64,000 nucleotides of DNA from JAKFDI01 sp036676235 (GCA_036676235.1 JAKFDI010000036.1:62001-126000); one strand, 5' to 3'. Counted from the first letter of the stretch, positions 42,790 through 51,584 are shown. Made by a program: numbers and translations. Notes: generated by a model from the letters alone, not told the origin.

Positions 42790-43763
42790 GCACGCGCTCC
42801 TTCGCCGCGCCGCAGCCGCAGCAGCAGCAGCTTCGACAGCGCCAGCACCACGAAGGTGATGAAGAAAAGAATCAGCCCGAGGTAGATGAGCGACGCCTGG
42901 TGCAGGCCCGCGCCCGCTTCGGGGAACTCATTTGCGAGCGCCGAGGTGATGCTGTTGGCCGCCTCGAACAACGAGAGCGAATCGAGCTGGTTCATGTTGC
43001 CGATGACGAAGGTGACGGCCATCGTCTCGCCCAGCGCCCGCCCGAGCCCGAGCATGATGCCGCCGAGCACACCTGCCTTGGTGTAGGGCAGCACAACGCG
43101 CCAGACCACCTCCCAGGTGGTGGAGCCCAGGGCGTAGGCCGATTCCTTGAGCATGGGCGGGGTGACGTCGAACACGTCGCGCATCACCGAGGCGATGAAC
43201 GGAATCACCATGATGGCGAGGATGATCCCCGCCGAGAGAATGCCGAGGCCGACCGGCGGGCCGGCGAATAGTGCACCCACAAACGGAATGTCGCCGAACG
43301 CGCTCTGCAGCGGCGGCTGCACGAAGCGCGCGAGGATGGGCCCGAACACCAGCAGCCCCCACATGCCGTAGACGATGGACGGCACGGCCGCGAGCAATTC
43401 AATCGCGATACCCAGCGGCCGCTTGAGCCAGCCGGGCGACAACTCGGTGAGAAAGAGCGCGATGCCAAAGCTCACCGGCACGGCGATCAGCAGCGCGATG
43501 AACGAGGTCATCAGCGTGCCATAGATCATCACCAGGCCGCCGTACTCGTTGGCGACCGGGTCCCATTCACTGCGCCAGAGAAAGCTGATGCCGTACTTCT
43601 CGATCGCCGGGCCGGCACCGATGAAGAGGGAGACGATGATTCCCGCGAGCAGCGCGAGGGTCAGTACCGCCGCGGCGTGTGCCAGCAAGGAAAAGACCGC
43701 ATCAGCCCACGAGGAAGCGGATCGCCGGCTCGGCGGCGATCCGGCCGGATCTGCACGGTCCAT
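42786..43763 (-). CDS. pstC: Phosphate ABC transporter permease PstC
   Basis: Inner-membrane permease forming the channel with PstA. It has six membrane segments and the loop KESAYALGSTTWEVVWRVVL. The start ATG 43763 gives 325 residues, with an N-terminal soluble stretch MDRADPAGSPPSRRSASSWA before the first helix. The open frame upstream is the pstS-pstC spacer. A 9-bp stem hairpin in that spacer (43831-43852) may lower pstC relative to pstS. Confidence 0.97.
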   Translation of the reverse strand: MDRADPAGSPPSRRSASSWADAVFSLLAHAAAVLTLALLAGIIVSLFIGAGPAIEKYGISFLWRSEWDPVANEYGGLVMIYGTLMTSFIALLIAVPVSFGIALFLTELSPGWLKRPLGIAIELLAAVPSIVYGMWGLLVFGPILARFVQPPLQSAFGDIPFVGALFAGPPVGLGILSAGIILAIMVIPFIASVMRDVFDVTPPMLKESAYALGSTTWEVVWRVVLPYTKAGVLGGIMLGLGRALGETMAVTFVIGNMNQLDSLSLFEAANSITSALANEFPEAGAGLHQASLIYLGLILFFITFVVLALSKLLLLRLRRGEGARA

Positions 43764-43830
43764 GAGTTTGTCTTCGAGGGGAGGGATCGCGGTCAGTGTA
43801 GCGGGCACGGCATCTCCGACGGTCGTGCGA

Positions 43831-43852
43831 AAGGGGCGATGCGTCGCCCCTT
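43831..43852 (-). terminator. Hairpin in the pstS-pstC spacer (attenuator-like)
   Basis: Minus-strand AAGGGGCGA, loop CGCA and TCGCCCCTT form a perfect 9-bp stem followed only by TCGCACG, so it lacks a T-tract. Such hairpins often protect the abundant pstS part of the mRNA and reduce transcription into the permease genes. Confidence 0.5.
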
Positions 43853-43898
43853 CGCGGTCAGGCAATCAGGCCTCTCGCGGCCCGGCTGGCATTCCGGT

Positions 43899-44933
43899 CT
43901 ACTGGGCCGCGACGACCTTGCCCGAGGCGTCCTTGATGGCGCCCCACTGCTTGCGCACCATGTCCTTCACCGATGCGGGCAGCGGCACGTAATCGAGCTC
44001 CGACGCCATGGCGTCGCCGCTGTTGTAGGCCCAGTCGAAGAACTTCAGCGTGGCTGCGGCTTGCGCCGGCTCGGCCTGCACCTTGTGCATCATGATGAAG
44101 GTCGCGCCCGTGATCGGCCACGAGTCCTTGCCAGGCTGGTCGGTCAGCACCTGGTAGAAGCTCTTCGCCCAGTCCGCACCGGCAGCGGCCGCCTTGAACG
44201 CCGCCTCTTCCGGCGCCACGAAGTTGCCGGCCTGGTTGCGCATCAGCGCATGCGACATCTTGTTCTGCTTGGCGTAGGCGTACTCGACGTAGCCGATAGC
44301 GTTCGGCAGCCGCATCACGTAGGCCGACACGCCTTCGTTGCCCTTGCCGCCGGCACCCGTCGGCCAGTTGACGGCCGTGCCTTCACCGACCTTCTGCTTC
44401 CACTCGGCATTCACCTTGGAGAGGTAGTTGGTGAAGATGAAGCTGGTGCCGGAGCCGTCCGCACGGCGCACCACGGTGATCGCGGCATCCGGCAGCTTCA
44501 GACCCGGGTTCAACGCCGCCACAGCCGCGTCGCTCCACTTGGTGATCTTGCCGAGGTAGATGTCGCCGAGCACTTCACCCGTGAGCTTGAGCTGCCCGGG
44601 GGCGATGCCCTTGATGTTGACCACGGGCACCACGCCGCCGATGACGGTCGGGAACTGCAGCAGTCCGTCCTTGGCGAGGTCTTCATCTTTGAGCGGTGCG
44701 TCGGAGGCGCCGAAGTCGACGGTCTTGGCCTTGATCTGGCGGATGCCCGCGCCTGAGCCCACCGACTGGTAGTTGATCCGAGCGCCGGTTGCCTTGTTGT
44801 AGGCGTCGGCCCATTTGGCGTAGATCGGGGCCGGGAACGAGGCGCCCGCCCCGGTCACGTCTTGCGCGAAAGACGTGGCGGCAAAGGCCGCGAGTCCGAA
44901 AACCACTGCACCGGATTTCCAACGAATCGTCAT
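43899..44933 (-). CDS. pstS: Phosphate-binding periplasmic protein PstS
   Basis: Periplasmic receptor that delivers phosphate to PstCAB. The signal peptide MTIRWKSGAVVFGLAAFAAT ends at SFA-Q. Phosphate-binding segments are DVTGAGASFPAPIYAKWADA, VDFGASDAPLKDEDL, RADGSGTSFIFTNYL and the central GKGNEGVSAYV. ATG 44933 has AAGGG upstream. Expression is expected under PhoB through the Pho boxes at 44992-45009. Confidence 0.97.
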   Translation of the reverse strand: MTIRWKSGAVVFGLAAFAATSFAQDVTGAGASFPAPIYAKWADAYNKATGARINYQSVGSGAGIRQIKAKTVDFGASDAPLKDEDLAKDGLLQFPTVIGGVVPVVNIKGIAPGQLKLTGEVLGDIYLGKITKWSDAAVAALNPGLKLPDAAITVVRRADGSGTSFIFTNYLSKVNAEWKQKVGEGTAVNWPTGAGGKGNEGVSAYVMRLPNAIGYVEYAYAKQNKMSHALMRNQAGNFVAPEEAAFKAAAAGADWAKSFYQVLTDQPGKDSWPITGATFIMMHKVQAEPAQAAATLKFFDWAYNSGDAMASELDYVPLPASVKDMVRKQWGAIKDASGKVVAAQ

Positions 44934-44975
44934 GTTCACCCTTTCGTGTTGCACGCCTTCTGGCGCCGTGGGTGA

Positions 44976-45009
44976 ACTGTAGGAAGCGGGTGTGACACCC
45001 GCATGACAG
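44976..45009 (-). promoter_or_regulatory. PhoB-dependent promoter of pstS: Pho box plus -10
   Basis: On the minus strand CTGTCAT (45009-45003), GCGG, GTGTCAC (44998-44992) makes two 7-bp half-repeats at 11-bp spacing, the Pho-box arrangement, replacing a -35 box. A TACAGT -10 (44981-44976) follows 10 bp later, the distance expected for PhoB-activated promoters. The leader would be about 35 nt. Confidence 0.8.
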
Positions 45010-45049
45010 CGAGTGTCCGCCGGGAAAGCGTCGGCGCACGGGTCCGGCG

Positions 45050-45089
45050 CTGTCACGAGGCGCTCATGCGACTGTCACATGACAGTCAC
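45050..45089. promoter_or_regulatory. Second Pho-box cluster with 11-bp phasing
   Basis: On the plus strand CTGTCAC (45050), CGCTCAT (45061), CTGTCAC (45072) and CAGTCAC (45083) start exactly 11 bp apart; the first and third are perfect Pho half-sites bar the last base. CTGTCACATGACAG (45072-45085) is palindromic, so the boxes can also be read toward pstS. It may load further PhoB dimers upstream of the main box. Confidence 0.6.
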
Positions 45090-45105
45090 AACACGCTTGG
45101 GCGGG

Positions 45106-46437
45106 TCAGTCCTGCAGGGTCGCGGCAAGCCGCTCTGCGCAGCTGCGCGCCAGCGCGGCATCCTGCGCCTCGACCATCACGCGCACCAGCGGTTCCGTGC
45201 CGGAGGGCCGGATCAGCAGTCGGCCCGTGTCGGCCAGTTCCCGCGCCACCACGGCCTGCATGTCGGCGAGGCGCGGGTTGGTCTTCCAGTCTTGCCCGGG
45301 CGCGAGCCGCACGTTGAGCAGCACCTGCGGATACAGCGTCACATCGGCCAGCAGTTCCGGGAGCGACTTCCCACTGCGCATCACTGCCTGCAGCACCTGC
45401 AGGGCGCTGACGATGCCGTCGCCGGTAGTGTGCCGGTCGAGTGCGAGCAGGTGGCCGGAGCCTTCGCCGCCGAGCAGCCATCCGCGGGCCGAGAGTTCTT
45501 CCAGCACGTAGCGGTCGCCGACCTTGGCGCGCACGAACTCGACGCCGCGCTTCTTCAGCGCCACTTCGACGGCCAGATTGGTCATGAGCGTGCCGACGGC
45601 TCCGGGCACGGCCTGACCTTGCGCCAGCCGGTCGCACACCATCACGTACAGCAACTCGTCGCCGTTGTAGAGCCGGCCGGCGGCGTCGACGATCTGCAGG
45701 CGGTCGGCGTCGCCGTCCAGCGCCACGCCGTAGTCGGCGCCCTGCTCGGCCACCGCGCGAATCAACTCCGCCGGATGCGTCGCGCCGAAGCCCGCGTTGA
45801 TGTTGAGCCCGTCGGGCGAGCAGCCGATGGGCACCACGTCGGCGCCGAGTTCATGGAACACATGCGGCGCCACGTTGTAGGCCGCGCCGTGGGCGGCATC
45901 CACCACGATCTTCAGGCCCTTGAGCGACAGGTCGTTGCCGAAGGTGCTCTTGCAGAACTCGGTGTAGCGGCCGTCGGCGTCCTCGAGCCGGCGGGCCTTG
46001 CCGAGCTTGGCCGAATCCACCCATTGCGGCTCGCGTGCGAGCGCCTGTTCGACGGCGATCTCCCACGCGTCGGGCAGCTTCTCGCCCTGAGCCGAGAAGA
46101 ACTTGATGCCGTTGTCGCCGAACGGGTTGTGCGAGGCGCTGATGACGACGCCCAGCGCCAGCCGCAGCGCGCGGGTGAGGTAAGCCACACCGGGCGTGGG
46201 TAGCGGGCCGGTGAGCAGCACGTCGACACCGGCAGACGCGAAGCCGGCTTCCAGTGCCGATTCGAGCATGTAGCCCGAGATACGGGTGTCCTTGCCGATC
46301 AGCACGGTGGGCCGCGGCTCGCTCGCCATCAGCACCTGGCCCACCGCATGGCCAAGACGCAGCATGAAGTCGGGGGTGATCGGGGCCTGGCCCACCGTGC
46401 CGCGAATGCCATCGGTGCCGAAATAGGTTCTGCTCAT
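45106..46437 (-). CDS. glmM: Phosphoglucosamine mutase
   Basis: Converts glucosamine-6-phosphate to glucosamine-1-phosphate on the way to UDP-GlcNAc for peptidoglycan and LPS. The 443-residue enzyme has the FGTDGIRGTVGQAPITP start, the phosphoserine loop VISASHNPFGDNGIKFF, the metal loop GVALDGDADRLQIVD and the phosphate-binding RPSGTEPLVRVMVEA. The ATG at 46437 fits the conserved MSRTYFGTDG start. It lies 69 bp after folP, the usual order, and 172 bp before pstS. Confidence 0.97.
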   Translation of the reverse strand: MSRTYFGTDGIRGTVGQAPITPDFMLRLGHAVGQVLMASEPRPTVLIGKDTRISGYMLESALEAGFASAGVDVLLTGPLPTPGVAYLTRALRLALGVVISASHNPFGDNGIKFFSAQGEKLPDAWEIAVEQALAREPQWVDSAKLGKARRLEDADGRYTEFCKSTFGNDLSLKGLKIVVDAAHGAAYNVAPHVFHELGADVVPIGCSPDGLNINAGFGATHPAELIRAVAEQGADYGVALDGDADRLQIVDAAGRLYNGDELLYVMVCDRLAQGQAVPGAVGTLMTNLAVEVALKKRGVEFVRAKVGDRYVLEELSARGWLLGGEGSGHLLALDRHTTGDGIVSALQVLQAVMRSGKSLPELLADVTLYPQVLLNVRLAPGQDWKTNPRLADMQAVVARELADTGRLLIRPSGTEPLVRVMVEAQDAALARSCAERLAATLQD

Positions 46438-46506
46438 CTTGTCGGGGGGTGTGAGTTGCCGGCCCATGCCGGGGTATCGCGCGCGATTGTCGGCGAGCGA
46501 CAGCGC

Positions 46507-47334
46507 CTACATCAGGCCGGCAGCGCGCCAGACCTTGATGGCGTCCACTGTTTCCGCCACATCGTGCACACGCACGATGTGCGCGCCGCGCTGCAAGGCG
46601 GCCAAGGCCGCCGCCACACTGGCCGCAACCCGGTCGGCAGGCGGGCGGCCGGTGATTTTTCCGAGCGTGGATTTGCGCGACCACCCGACGAGCAGCGGGT
46701 AGCTCAGATCGGCGAGTTCGCGTTGGCGGCGAAGCAGTTCGAGGTTGTGCGCCACCGTCTTGCCGAAGCCGATGCCTGGATCGAGCACGATGCGCTCGGC
46801 CGCGATGCCACGCTGCCGCAAGGCGTCGGCCCGCGCGCCGAGAAACGCGCCAACCTCGGCCACCACGTCGCCGTAGCTCGGCTCCTTCTGCATCGATTCG
46901 GGCTCGCCCTGCATGTGCATCAGGCACACGCCGCAGTTCGCATGAGCCGCCACCGCGTCCAGCGCACCCGGCGCCTGCAGTGCGCCGATGTCGTTGATGA
47001 TGTCCGCCCCACGGTCCAGGCAGACCTGCATCACCTGTGGCTTGATGGTGTCGATGGAGACCGGGCAGCCGAGCCGCAGCGCTCCATCCAGCACCGGCAG
47101 CACGCGCTGCAGTTCCTCTTCGGCGCTGACGACGGCCGCACCCGGCCGGCTCGATTCGCCGCCGATGTCGAGGATGTGCGCCCCATCGGCCAGCAGGCGC
47201 TCGCAATGGGCCAGCGCGGCCACGGTACTGGCATGGCGTCCGGCGTCGGAAAACGAATCCGGCGTGACGTTGACGATGCCCATGACGACCGGCCGCGACA
47301 GGTCGATGCGAAAGCGGGTGGTCTGCCAGAACAT
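46507..47334 (-). CDS. folP: Dihydropteroate synthase
   Basis: Joins 6-hydroxymethyl-dihydropterin pyrophosphate with p-aminobenzoate in folate synthesis; it is the sulfonamide target. Signatures are VMGIVNVTPDSFSDAGRH, GAHILDIGGESSRPGA, VSIDTIKPQV, DIINDIGAL and the end of the barrel RIVLDPGIGFGKT with LVGWSRKST. The 275 residues are normal. It lies 67 bp after ftsH, separated by a terminator hairpin, and before glmM. Confidence 0.97.
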   Translation of the reverse strand: MFWQTTRFRIDLSRPVVMGIVNVTPDSFSDAGRHASTVAALAHCERLLADGAHILDIGGESSRPGAAVVSAEEELQRVLPVLDGALRLGCPVSIDTIKPQVMQVCLDRGADIINDIGALQAPGALDAVAAHANCGVCLMHMQGEPESMQKEPSYGDVVAEVGAFLGARADALRQRGIAAERIVLDPGIGFGKTVAHNLELLRRQRELADLSYPLLVGWSRKSTLGKITGRPPADRVAASVAAALAALQRGAHIVRVHDVAETVDAIKVWRAAGLM

Positions 47335-47351
47335 GGACGTGGTTTCGAGCC

Positions 47352-47376
47352 AATGAAAACGGGGCCGAAGCCCCGT
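47352..47376 (-). terminator. Terminator after ftsH
   Basis: Minus-strand ACGGGGC, loop TTCG, GCCCCGT followed by TTTCATT. The T-tract is short, so read-through into folP is likely. Confidence 0.65.
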
Positions 47377-47401
47377 CGTGAGAACGCAGATGCCCGTGGC
47401 G

Positions 47402-49303
47402 TTAGGCGGCGGCCGGCGCTTCGTCGGTCGCCACCGGCGCGGTCGGGCCGCTGGGCTTGTCGCTGCTCGGCGTCCAGTCCTTGGGCGGACGCGGCGGCTT
47501 GCCGTTCATGATGTCGTCGATCTGGTCCGCGTCGATGGTTTCCCATTCGAGCAGCGCCTTCGCCATCGCATGCATCTTGTCCTGGTTGTCCTCGATCAGC
47601 TTGCGCGCAATGATGTACTGCTCGTCGATGATGCGCCGGATCACGCCGTCGACCTTCTGCATGGTCTGCTCCGACACATTCACATGCTTGGTGACCGAGC
47701 GGCCGAGGAAGACTTCGCCTTCGTTCTCTGCATACACCATCGGCCCGAGTTCGTCGGTCATGCCGTAGCGCGTGACCATGTCGCGGGCGATCTGCGTCGC
47801 ACGCTCGAAGTCGTTGCTGGCGCCAGTGGTCATCTGGTTCATGAACACCTCTTCGGCGATGCGCCCGCCAAACAACACCGAGATCGTGCTGAGCATGCGC
47901 TCCTTGTCGAGGCTGTAGCGATCGCCTTCTGGCAACTGCATCGTCACGCCGAGCGCACGTCCGCGCGGAATTACCGTCACCTTGTGCACCGGATCGGTCT
48001 TGGGCAGCAGCCGCGCGACGAGCGCGTGGCCCGACTCGTGGTAGGCCGTGTTCTTGCGCTCCTCCTCCGGCATGACCATGGACTTGCGCTCGGGGCCCAT
48101 CATGATCTTGTCCTTCGCGCGCTCGAAGTCGATCATCTCGACGACACGGCCACTGCGGCGCGCCGCGAACAGCGCTGCCTCGTTGACCAGGTTCGCCAGA
48201 TCGGCGCCCGAAAAGCCGGGCGTGCCGCGGGCCAGGATGTCGGCGCGGATGTCGCTGCCCACCGGCACCTTGCGCATGTGCACGTTGAGGATCTGCTCGC
48301 GGCCGCGAACGTCGGGCAGCGTCACGTAGACCTGCCGGTCGAAGCGACCCGGGCGCAGCAGCGCGGGGTCCAGGATGTCCGGCCGGTTGGTGGCCGCCAT
48401 CACGATGACGCCGGTATTGGTCTCGAAGCCGTCCATCTCGACCAGCATCTGGTTGAGCGTCTGCTCGCGTTCGTCGTTGCCGCCGCCGAGGCCGGCGCCG
48501 CGATGGCGGCCGACCGCGTCGATTTCGTCGACGAAGATGATGCAGGGCGCGCTCTTCTTGGCTTGCTCGAACATGTCGCGCACGCGGGCCGCGCCCACGC
48601 CGACAAACATCTCGACGAAGTCGGAGCCCGAGATGCTGAAGAACGGCACCTTGGCTTCACCGGCGATGGCCTTGGCCAGCAGCGTCTTGCCGGTGCCCGG
48701 GGGGCCGACCAGCAGCACGCCGCGCGGAATGCGGCCGCCCAGCTTCTGGAACTTCTGCGGGTCCTTCAGGAAGTCGACGAGTTCCTTCACCTCTTCCTTG
48801 GCCTCGTCGCAACCGGCGACGTCGGCGAAGGTGGTGGAGTTGTTGGCCTCGTCGAGCATGCGCGCCTTCGATTTGCCGAAGCTGAACGCACCGCCCTTGC
48901 CACCGCCCTGCATCTGCCGCATGAAGTAGATCCACACGCCGATCAGCAGCAGCATCGGACCCCAGGACACGAGGATGCTCATCAGGATCGACGGCTCCTC
49001 GCGCGGCTTCACATCGAAGGCGACGTTGTTGTCGATGAGGTCGCCGATCAGGCCGCGGTCCAGCGTGGTGGCGGTGGTGCGCAATTCCTTGCCGTCGCTG
49101 GTGCGCGCGCGGATTTCGGTGCCGCCGGGACCTTCCTGCAACTGCACGCTCTGGATGCGGTCACGGCGCACTTCCTCCAGGAAGTCGGAGTAGCCGATCT
49201 CGTTGGTCCGTGTGCCGCCGCGCTCGAACTGCTTGAAGACGGTAAACAGCACAACCGCGATCACCATCCAGACAGCGATCTTCGAGAACCATTGATTGTT
49301 CAC
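47402..49303 (-). CDS. ftsH: ATP-dependent zinc metalloprotease FtsH
   Basis: Membrane-anchored AAA protease for membrane-protein quality control and regulated proteolysis. Two membrane helices flank a periplasmic domain (FSKIAVWMVIAVVLFTVF and ILVSWGPMLLLIGVWIYFM). Walker A is VGPPGTGKTLLAKAIAG, Walker B APCIIFVDEIDAVGRHRG, the second region of homology DPALLRPGRFDRQVYV and the zinc site AYHESGHALVARL. The start is GTG 49303 with AGGAG six bases upstream. Length 633 is standard. It follows rlmE after 128 bp. Confidence 0.98.
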   Translation of the reverse strand: MNNQWFSKIAVWMVIAVVLFTVFKQFERGGTRTNEIGYSDFLEEVRRDRIQSVQLQEGPGGTEIRARTSDGKELRTTATTLDRGLIGDLIDNNVAFDVKPREEPSILMSILVSWGPMLLLIGVWIYFMRQMQGGGKGGAFSFGKSKARMLDEANNSTTFADVAGCDEAKEEVKELVDFLKDPQKFQKLGGRIPRGVLLVGPPGTGKTLLAKAIAGEAKVPFFSISGSDFVEMFVGVGAARVRDMFEQAKKSAPCIIFVDEIDAVGRHRGAGLGGGNDEREQTLNQMLVEMDGFETNTGVIVMAATNRPDILDPALLRPGRFDRQVYVTLPDVRGREQILNVHMRKVPVGSDIRADILARGTPGFSGADLANLVNEAALFAARRSGRVVEMIDFERAKDKIMMGPERKSMVMPEEERKNTAYHESGHALVARLLPKTDPVHKVTVIPRGRALGVTMQLPEGDRYSLDKERMLSTISVLFGGRIAEEVFMNQMTTGASNDFERATQIARDMVTRYGMTDELGPMVYAENEGEVFLGRSVTKHVNVSEQTMQKVDGVIRRIIDEQYIIARKLIEDNQDKMHAMAKALLEWETIDADQIDDIMNGKPPRPPKDWTPSSDKPSGPTAPVATDEAPAAA

Positions 49304-49431
49304 CGCGGCTCCTTTTCCGGGTCAAAACACGTGAGCCAGCCAGACAGGCCAACCATCCGCCGCATATGGGATCGATTTTATGCGACGCAAGCCCTGCCAA
49401 TCCCCTGCATTGCCCCGGCATTTGCCGTGTA

Positions 49432-50133
49432 TCAGGGCGTTTGAAGCGGGCGAGCCGGTGTCGGGTTCTTCAGACCAATGCCGATCAAAAAGGTTTCCGC
49501 CGACTTGTCGCGCGAGGCCTTCGGTTTGAGCGGTTTTACCGTTCTGAAGTGCGCCTTGAACAGCTTCACCAACTGGCTGTGGCCGCTGCCGTGAAAGACC
49601 TTGCAGACGAGCGCGCCCTTTTCGGTCAGGTGGTTGCGTGCAAATTCCACAGCCAGTTCCACCAGATCGGCCATGCGCGCCGCATCGGAACTCTCGACGC
49701 CGGAGAGGTTGGGCGCCATGTCGGAGATCACCACGTCGACGGGACGGCCGCCCAGCATGGTTTCGAGTTCGGCCAGAACTGCGTTCTCGCGGAAATCGCC
49801 CCGGATGAACGAGACGCCTTCGATGGGCTCGAACTCGAGGATGTCGAGCGCGATGATCGTGCCGTTGAGTTGACCGACCGCCGCGCCGCCCGTGCCCGCG
49901 TCCTTGGGAGCGAACTTTCGCCGCACGTACTGGCTCCACGCGCCGGGTACCGCCCCGAGATCGACCACCAGCTGGCCGGGCCGCAGCAGCTTCAGTTCCT
50001 CGTCGATCTCTTTCAGCTTGTACGCCGCGCGGGCGCGGTAGCCCTCACGCTGCGCCAGCTTGACGTACGGGTCATTGATATGGTCGTGCAACCACGCCTT
50101 GTTGACCTTCTTGCTCTTCGTTTGAGTCTTCAT
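49432..50133 (-). CDS. rlmE: 23S rRNA 2'-O-ribose U2552 methyltransferase RlmE
   Basis: FtsJ/RrmJ enzyme that methylates U2552 in the A loop at a late stage of 50S assembly. The 233-residue protein shows YRARAAYKLKEIDEELKLLR, motif I VVDLGAVPGAWSQYVRRKF, DVVISDMAPNLSGVESSD and GALVCKVFHGSGHSQLVKLF, giving the K-D-K-E tetrad. ATG 50133 matches the basic conserved N-terminus (MKTQTKSKKVNKAWLHDHIN). It is divergent from yhbY, as in E. coli. Confidence 0.97.
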   Translation of the reverse strand: MKTQTKSKKVNKAWLHDHINDPYVKLAQREGYRARAAYKLKEIDEELKLLRPGQLVVDLGAVPGAWSQYVRRKFAPKDAGTGGAAVGQLNGTIIALDILEFEPIEGVSFIRGDFRENAVLAELETMLGGRPVDVVISDMAPNLSGVESSDAARMADLVELAVEFARNHLTEKGALVCKVFHGSGHSQLVKLFKAHFRTVKPLKPKASRDKSAETFLIGIGLKNPTPARPLQTP

Positions 50134-50140
50134 GCCAAGG

Positions 50141-50146
50141 GATAAT
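50141..50146 (+). promoter_or_regulatory. -10 box of yhbY; leaderless transcript likely
   Basis: GATAAT is followed by six bases and the yhbY ATG at 50153, so the predicted transcription start coincides with the start codon. The only upstream hexamer at 17-bp spacing is TTCGTT (50118-50123), within rlmE. Confidence 0.45.
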
Positions 50147-50152
50147 ACGGGG

Positions 50153-50626
50153 ATGCCTGCCATCAATCTCACGACTGCCGAGCGCAAGGAAAAGCGCGCC
50201 GATGCCCATCACCTCGATCCGGTGGTGCTGATCGGAGGCGAGGGCTTGACACCCGCCGTGAAGAAGGAAGTCGACACGGCGCTCGACGCCCACGGCCTGA
50301 TCAAGGTGCGGGTCTTCTCCGACGAGCGCGCAACGCGCGAGGCCATCTTCACGGCACTCGCGGACCAGCTGAATGCCGCGCCGATCCAGCACATCGGCAA
50401 GCTGCTGGTGCTGTGGCGCCCCGTGCCCGAGAAGGAGCGGACCGAGCGCGAAGGCCGCATGCCGGGCCCGAAGATCGTGAAGATCCTCAAGTTCTCCAAG
50501 AGCGGCAACCACCGTCCGCAGGTCAAGAAGGTGCGGGTACTCGGCAACCAGCGGCTCGCCGCAGGTGGCGAACTCAAGCGCGCCAAGCGCCGCCTGACGA
50601 GCGTGAAGAAGCGCGTGGCCGAATAA
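50153..50626 (+). CDS. yhbY: YhbY/CRS1 family RNA-binding protein with basic C-terminal extension
   Basis: Binds the pre-50S ribosome and assists assembly. The CRM domain is clear: RKEKRADAHHLDPVVLIGGE, GLTPAVKKEVDTALDAHGLI, KVRVFSDERATREAIF and IQHIGKLLVLWRPVPEK. It is 157 residues, about 60 longer than E. coli YhbY; the extra C-terminus is strongly basic (RRLTSVKKRVAE) and probably adds RNA contact. ATG 50153 is chosen over 50132 since the conserved part begins just after it and the -10 box lies between the two. Confidence 0.9.
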   Translation: MPAINLTTAERKEKRADAHHLDPVVLIGGEGLTPAVKKEVDTALDAHGLIKVRVFSDERATREAIFTALADQLNAAPIQHIGKLLVLWRPVPEKERTEREGRMPGPKIVKILKFSKSGNHRPQVKKVRVLGNQRLAAGGELKRAKRRLTSVKKRVAE

Positions 50627-50643
50627 GCGGGGCGCAAGCGCGC

Positions 50644-51081
50644 TCAGCGGCGCGTCAACCGCCAGGCGAGCGCCAGCACCACCAGTCCCTTGACGCCGAA
50701 GAGCACGCTCGATGCGGCGTGCAATGCGCCGAACGACCAGGCGCCCTCACCCGCGCGAGCCGCCGCCATCATCGGCTGGGTGCCGAAGTAGCCGGCCACG
50801 GTGCAGAACAGCGCCGCGACCACCAGCACCAGATCGGCACTGAATAGCGAGCCGGCTCCGGCCTCGGCCCGGCGCGCGGCCTCGCCTCGAAGGAGTGCGA
50901 AAAGCAGCGCGCACATCGCAAGACTCAGGTAGGCCTCGCTCGAAAACAGCCGCCCGGCGATGCGCCCGGCGATCTCGGGCGCAGTAAGAGCGAAGCCGGC
51001 GGGCGCAGCCAGCAGCCCAATGCACAACATCGCGCCGGCCCAGAGGCCGGCGAGCAAGGCCGCGAACCGTGACGCGCGCAC
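50644..51081 (-). CDS. DUF4149-like small membrane protein
   Basis: A 145-residue inner-membrane protein with four hydrophobic segments: FAALLAGLWAGAMLCIGLLA, YLSLAMCALLFALL, LVLVVAALFCTVAGYF and VLFGVKGLVVLALAW. Motif SSEAYLSLA and FGTQPMM fit the DUF4149 (TMEM205-like) family. Start is GTG 51081, 10 bp after the greA stop with GAGGCGG upstream. Function is unknown; it is frequently found after greA in betaproteobacteria. Confidence 0.8.
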   Translation of the reverse strand: MRASRFAALLAGLWAGAMLCIGLLAAPAGFALTAPEIAGRIAGRLFSSEAYLSLAMCALLFALLRGEAARRAEAGAGSLFSADLVLVVAALFCTVAGYFGTQPMMAAARAGEGAWSFGALHAASSVLFGVKGLVVLALAWRLTRR

Positions 51082-51091
51082 GGGCGCCGCC

Positions 51092-51568
51092 TCAGACGTA
51101 GCGCACCTCGACGATCTCGTAGCTCTTCACGCCGCCGGGCGCCTGCACGTCGGCCACGTCACCGGCTTCCTTGCCGATGAGTGCGCGCGCAATGGGCGAG
51201 CTGATCGAGATCAGCCCGTGCTTCAGGTCGGCCTCGTCGTCGCCGACGATCTGGTAGGTCACCTCGGTGCTGCTCGATTGCTCTTCCAGGTCGACGGTAG
51301 AGCCGAACACGACCTTGCCGCCAGCGTCGAGCGCGGCAGGGTCGATGATCTGGGCCGCGGCCAGCTTGCTCTCGATCTCGAGGATTCGCCCTTCGATGAA
51401 GCCCTGCTTGTCCTTGGCGGCCTCGTATTCGGCGTTCTCGGACAGGTCGCCCTGCGCACGCGCCTCGGCAATCGCCTGGATCACCGCATGGCGTTCGACC
51501 GACTTCAGGCGCTGCAGCTCGTCCTTGAGCTTTTCCGCGCCCTTCTTGGTGAGAGGAATCGTGGCCAT
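51092..51568 (-). CDS. greA: Transcription elongation factor GreA
   Basis: Enters the RNA polymerase secondary channel and stimulates cleavage of backtracked RNA. The 158-residue protein has the N-terminal coiled coil with the acidic tip ARAQGDLSENAEYEAAKDKQ and the C-terminal FKBP-like domain (VFGSTVDLEEQ, ISSPIARALIGKEAGDVADV). It follows carB with a terminator in between. Confidence 0.98.
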   Translation of the reverse strand: MATIPLTKKGAEKLKDELQRLKSVERHAVIQAIAEARAQGDLSENAEYEAAKDKQGFIEGRILEIESKLAAAQIIDPAALDAGGKVVFGSTVDLEEQSSSTEVTYQIVGDDEADLKHGLISISSPIARALIGKEAGDVADVQAPGGVKSYEIVEVRYV

Positions 51569-51584
51569 ATCAAAAACCTTGAGG

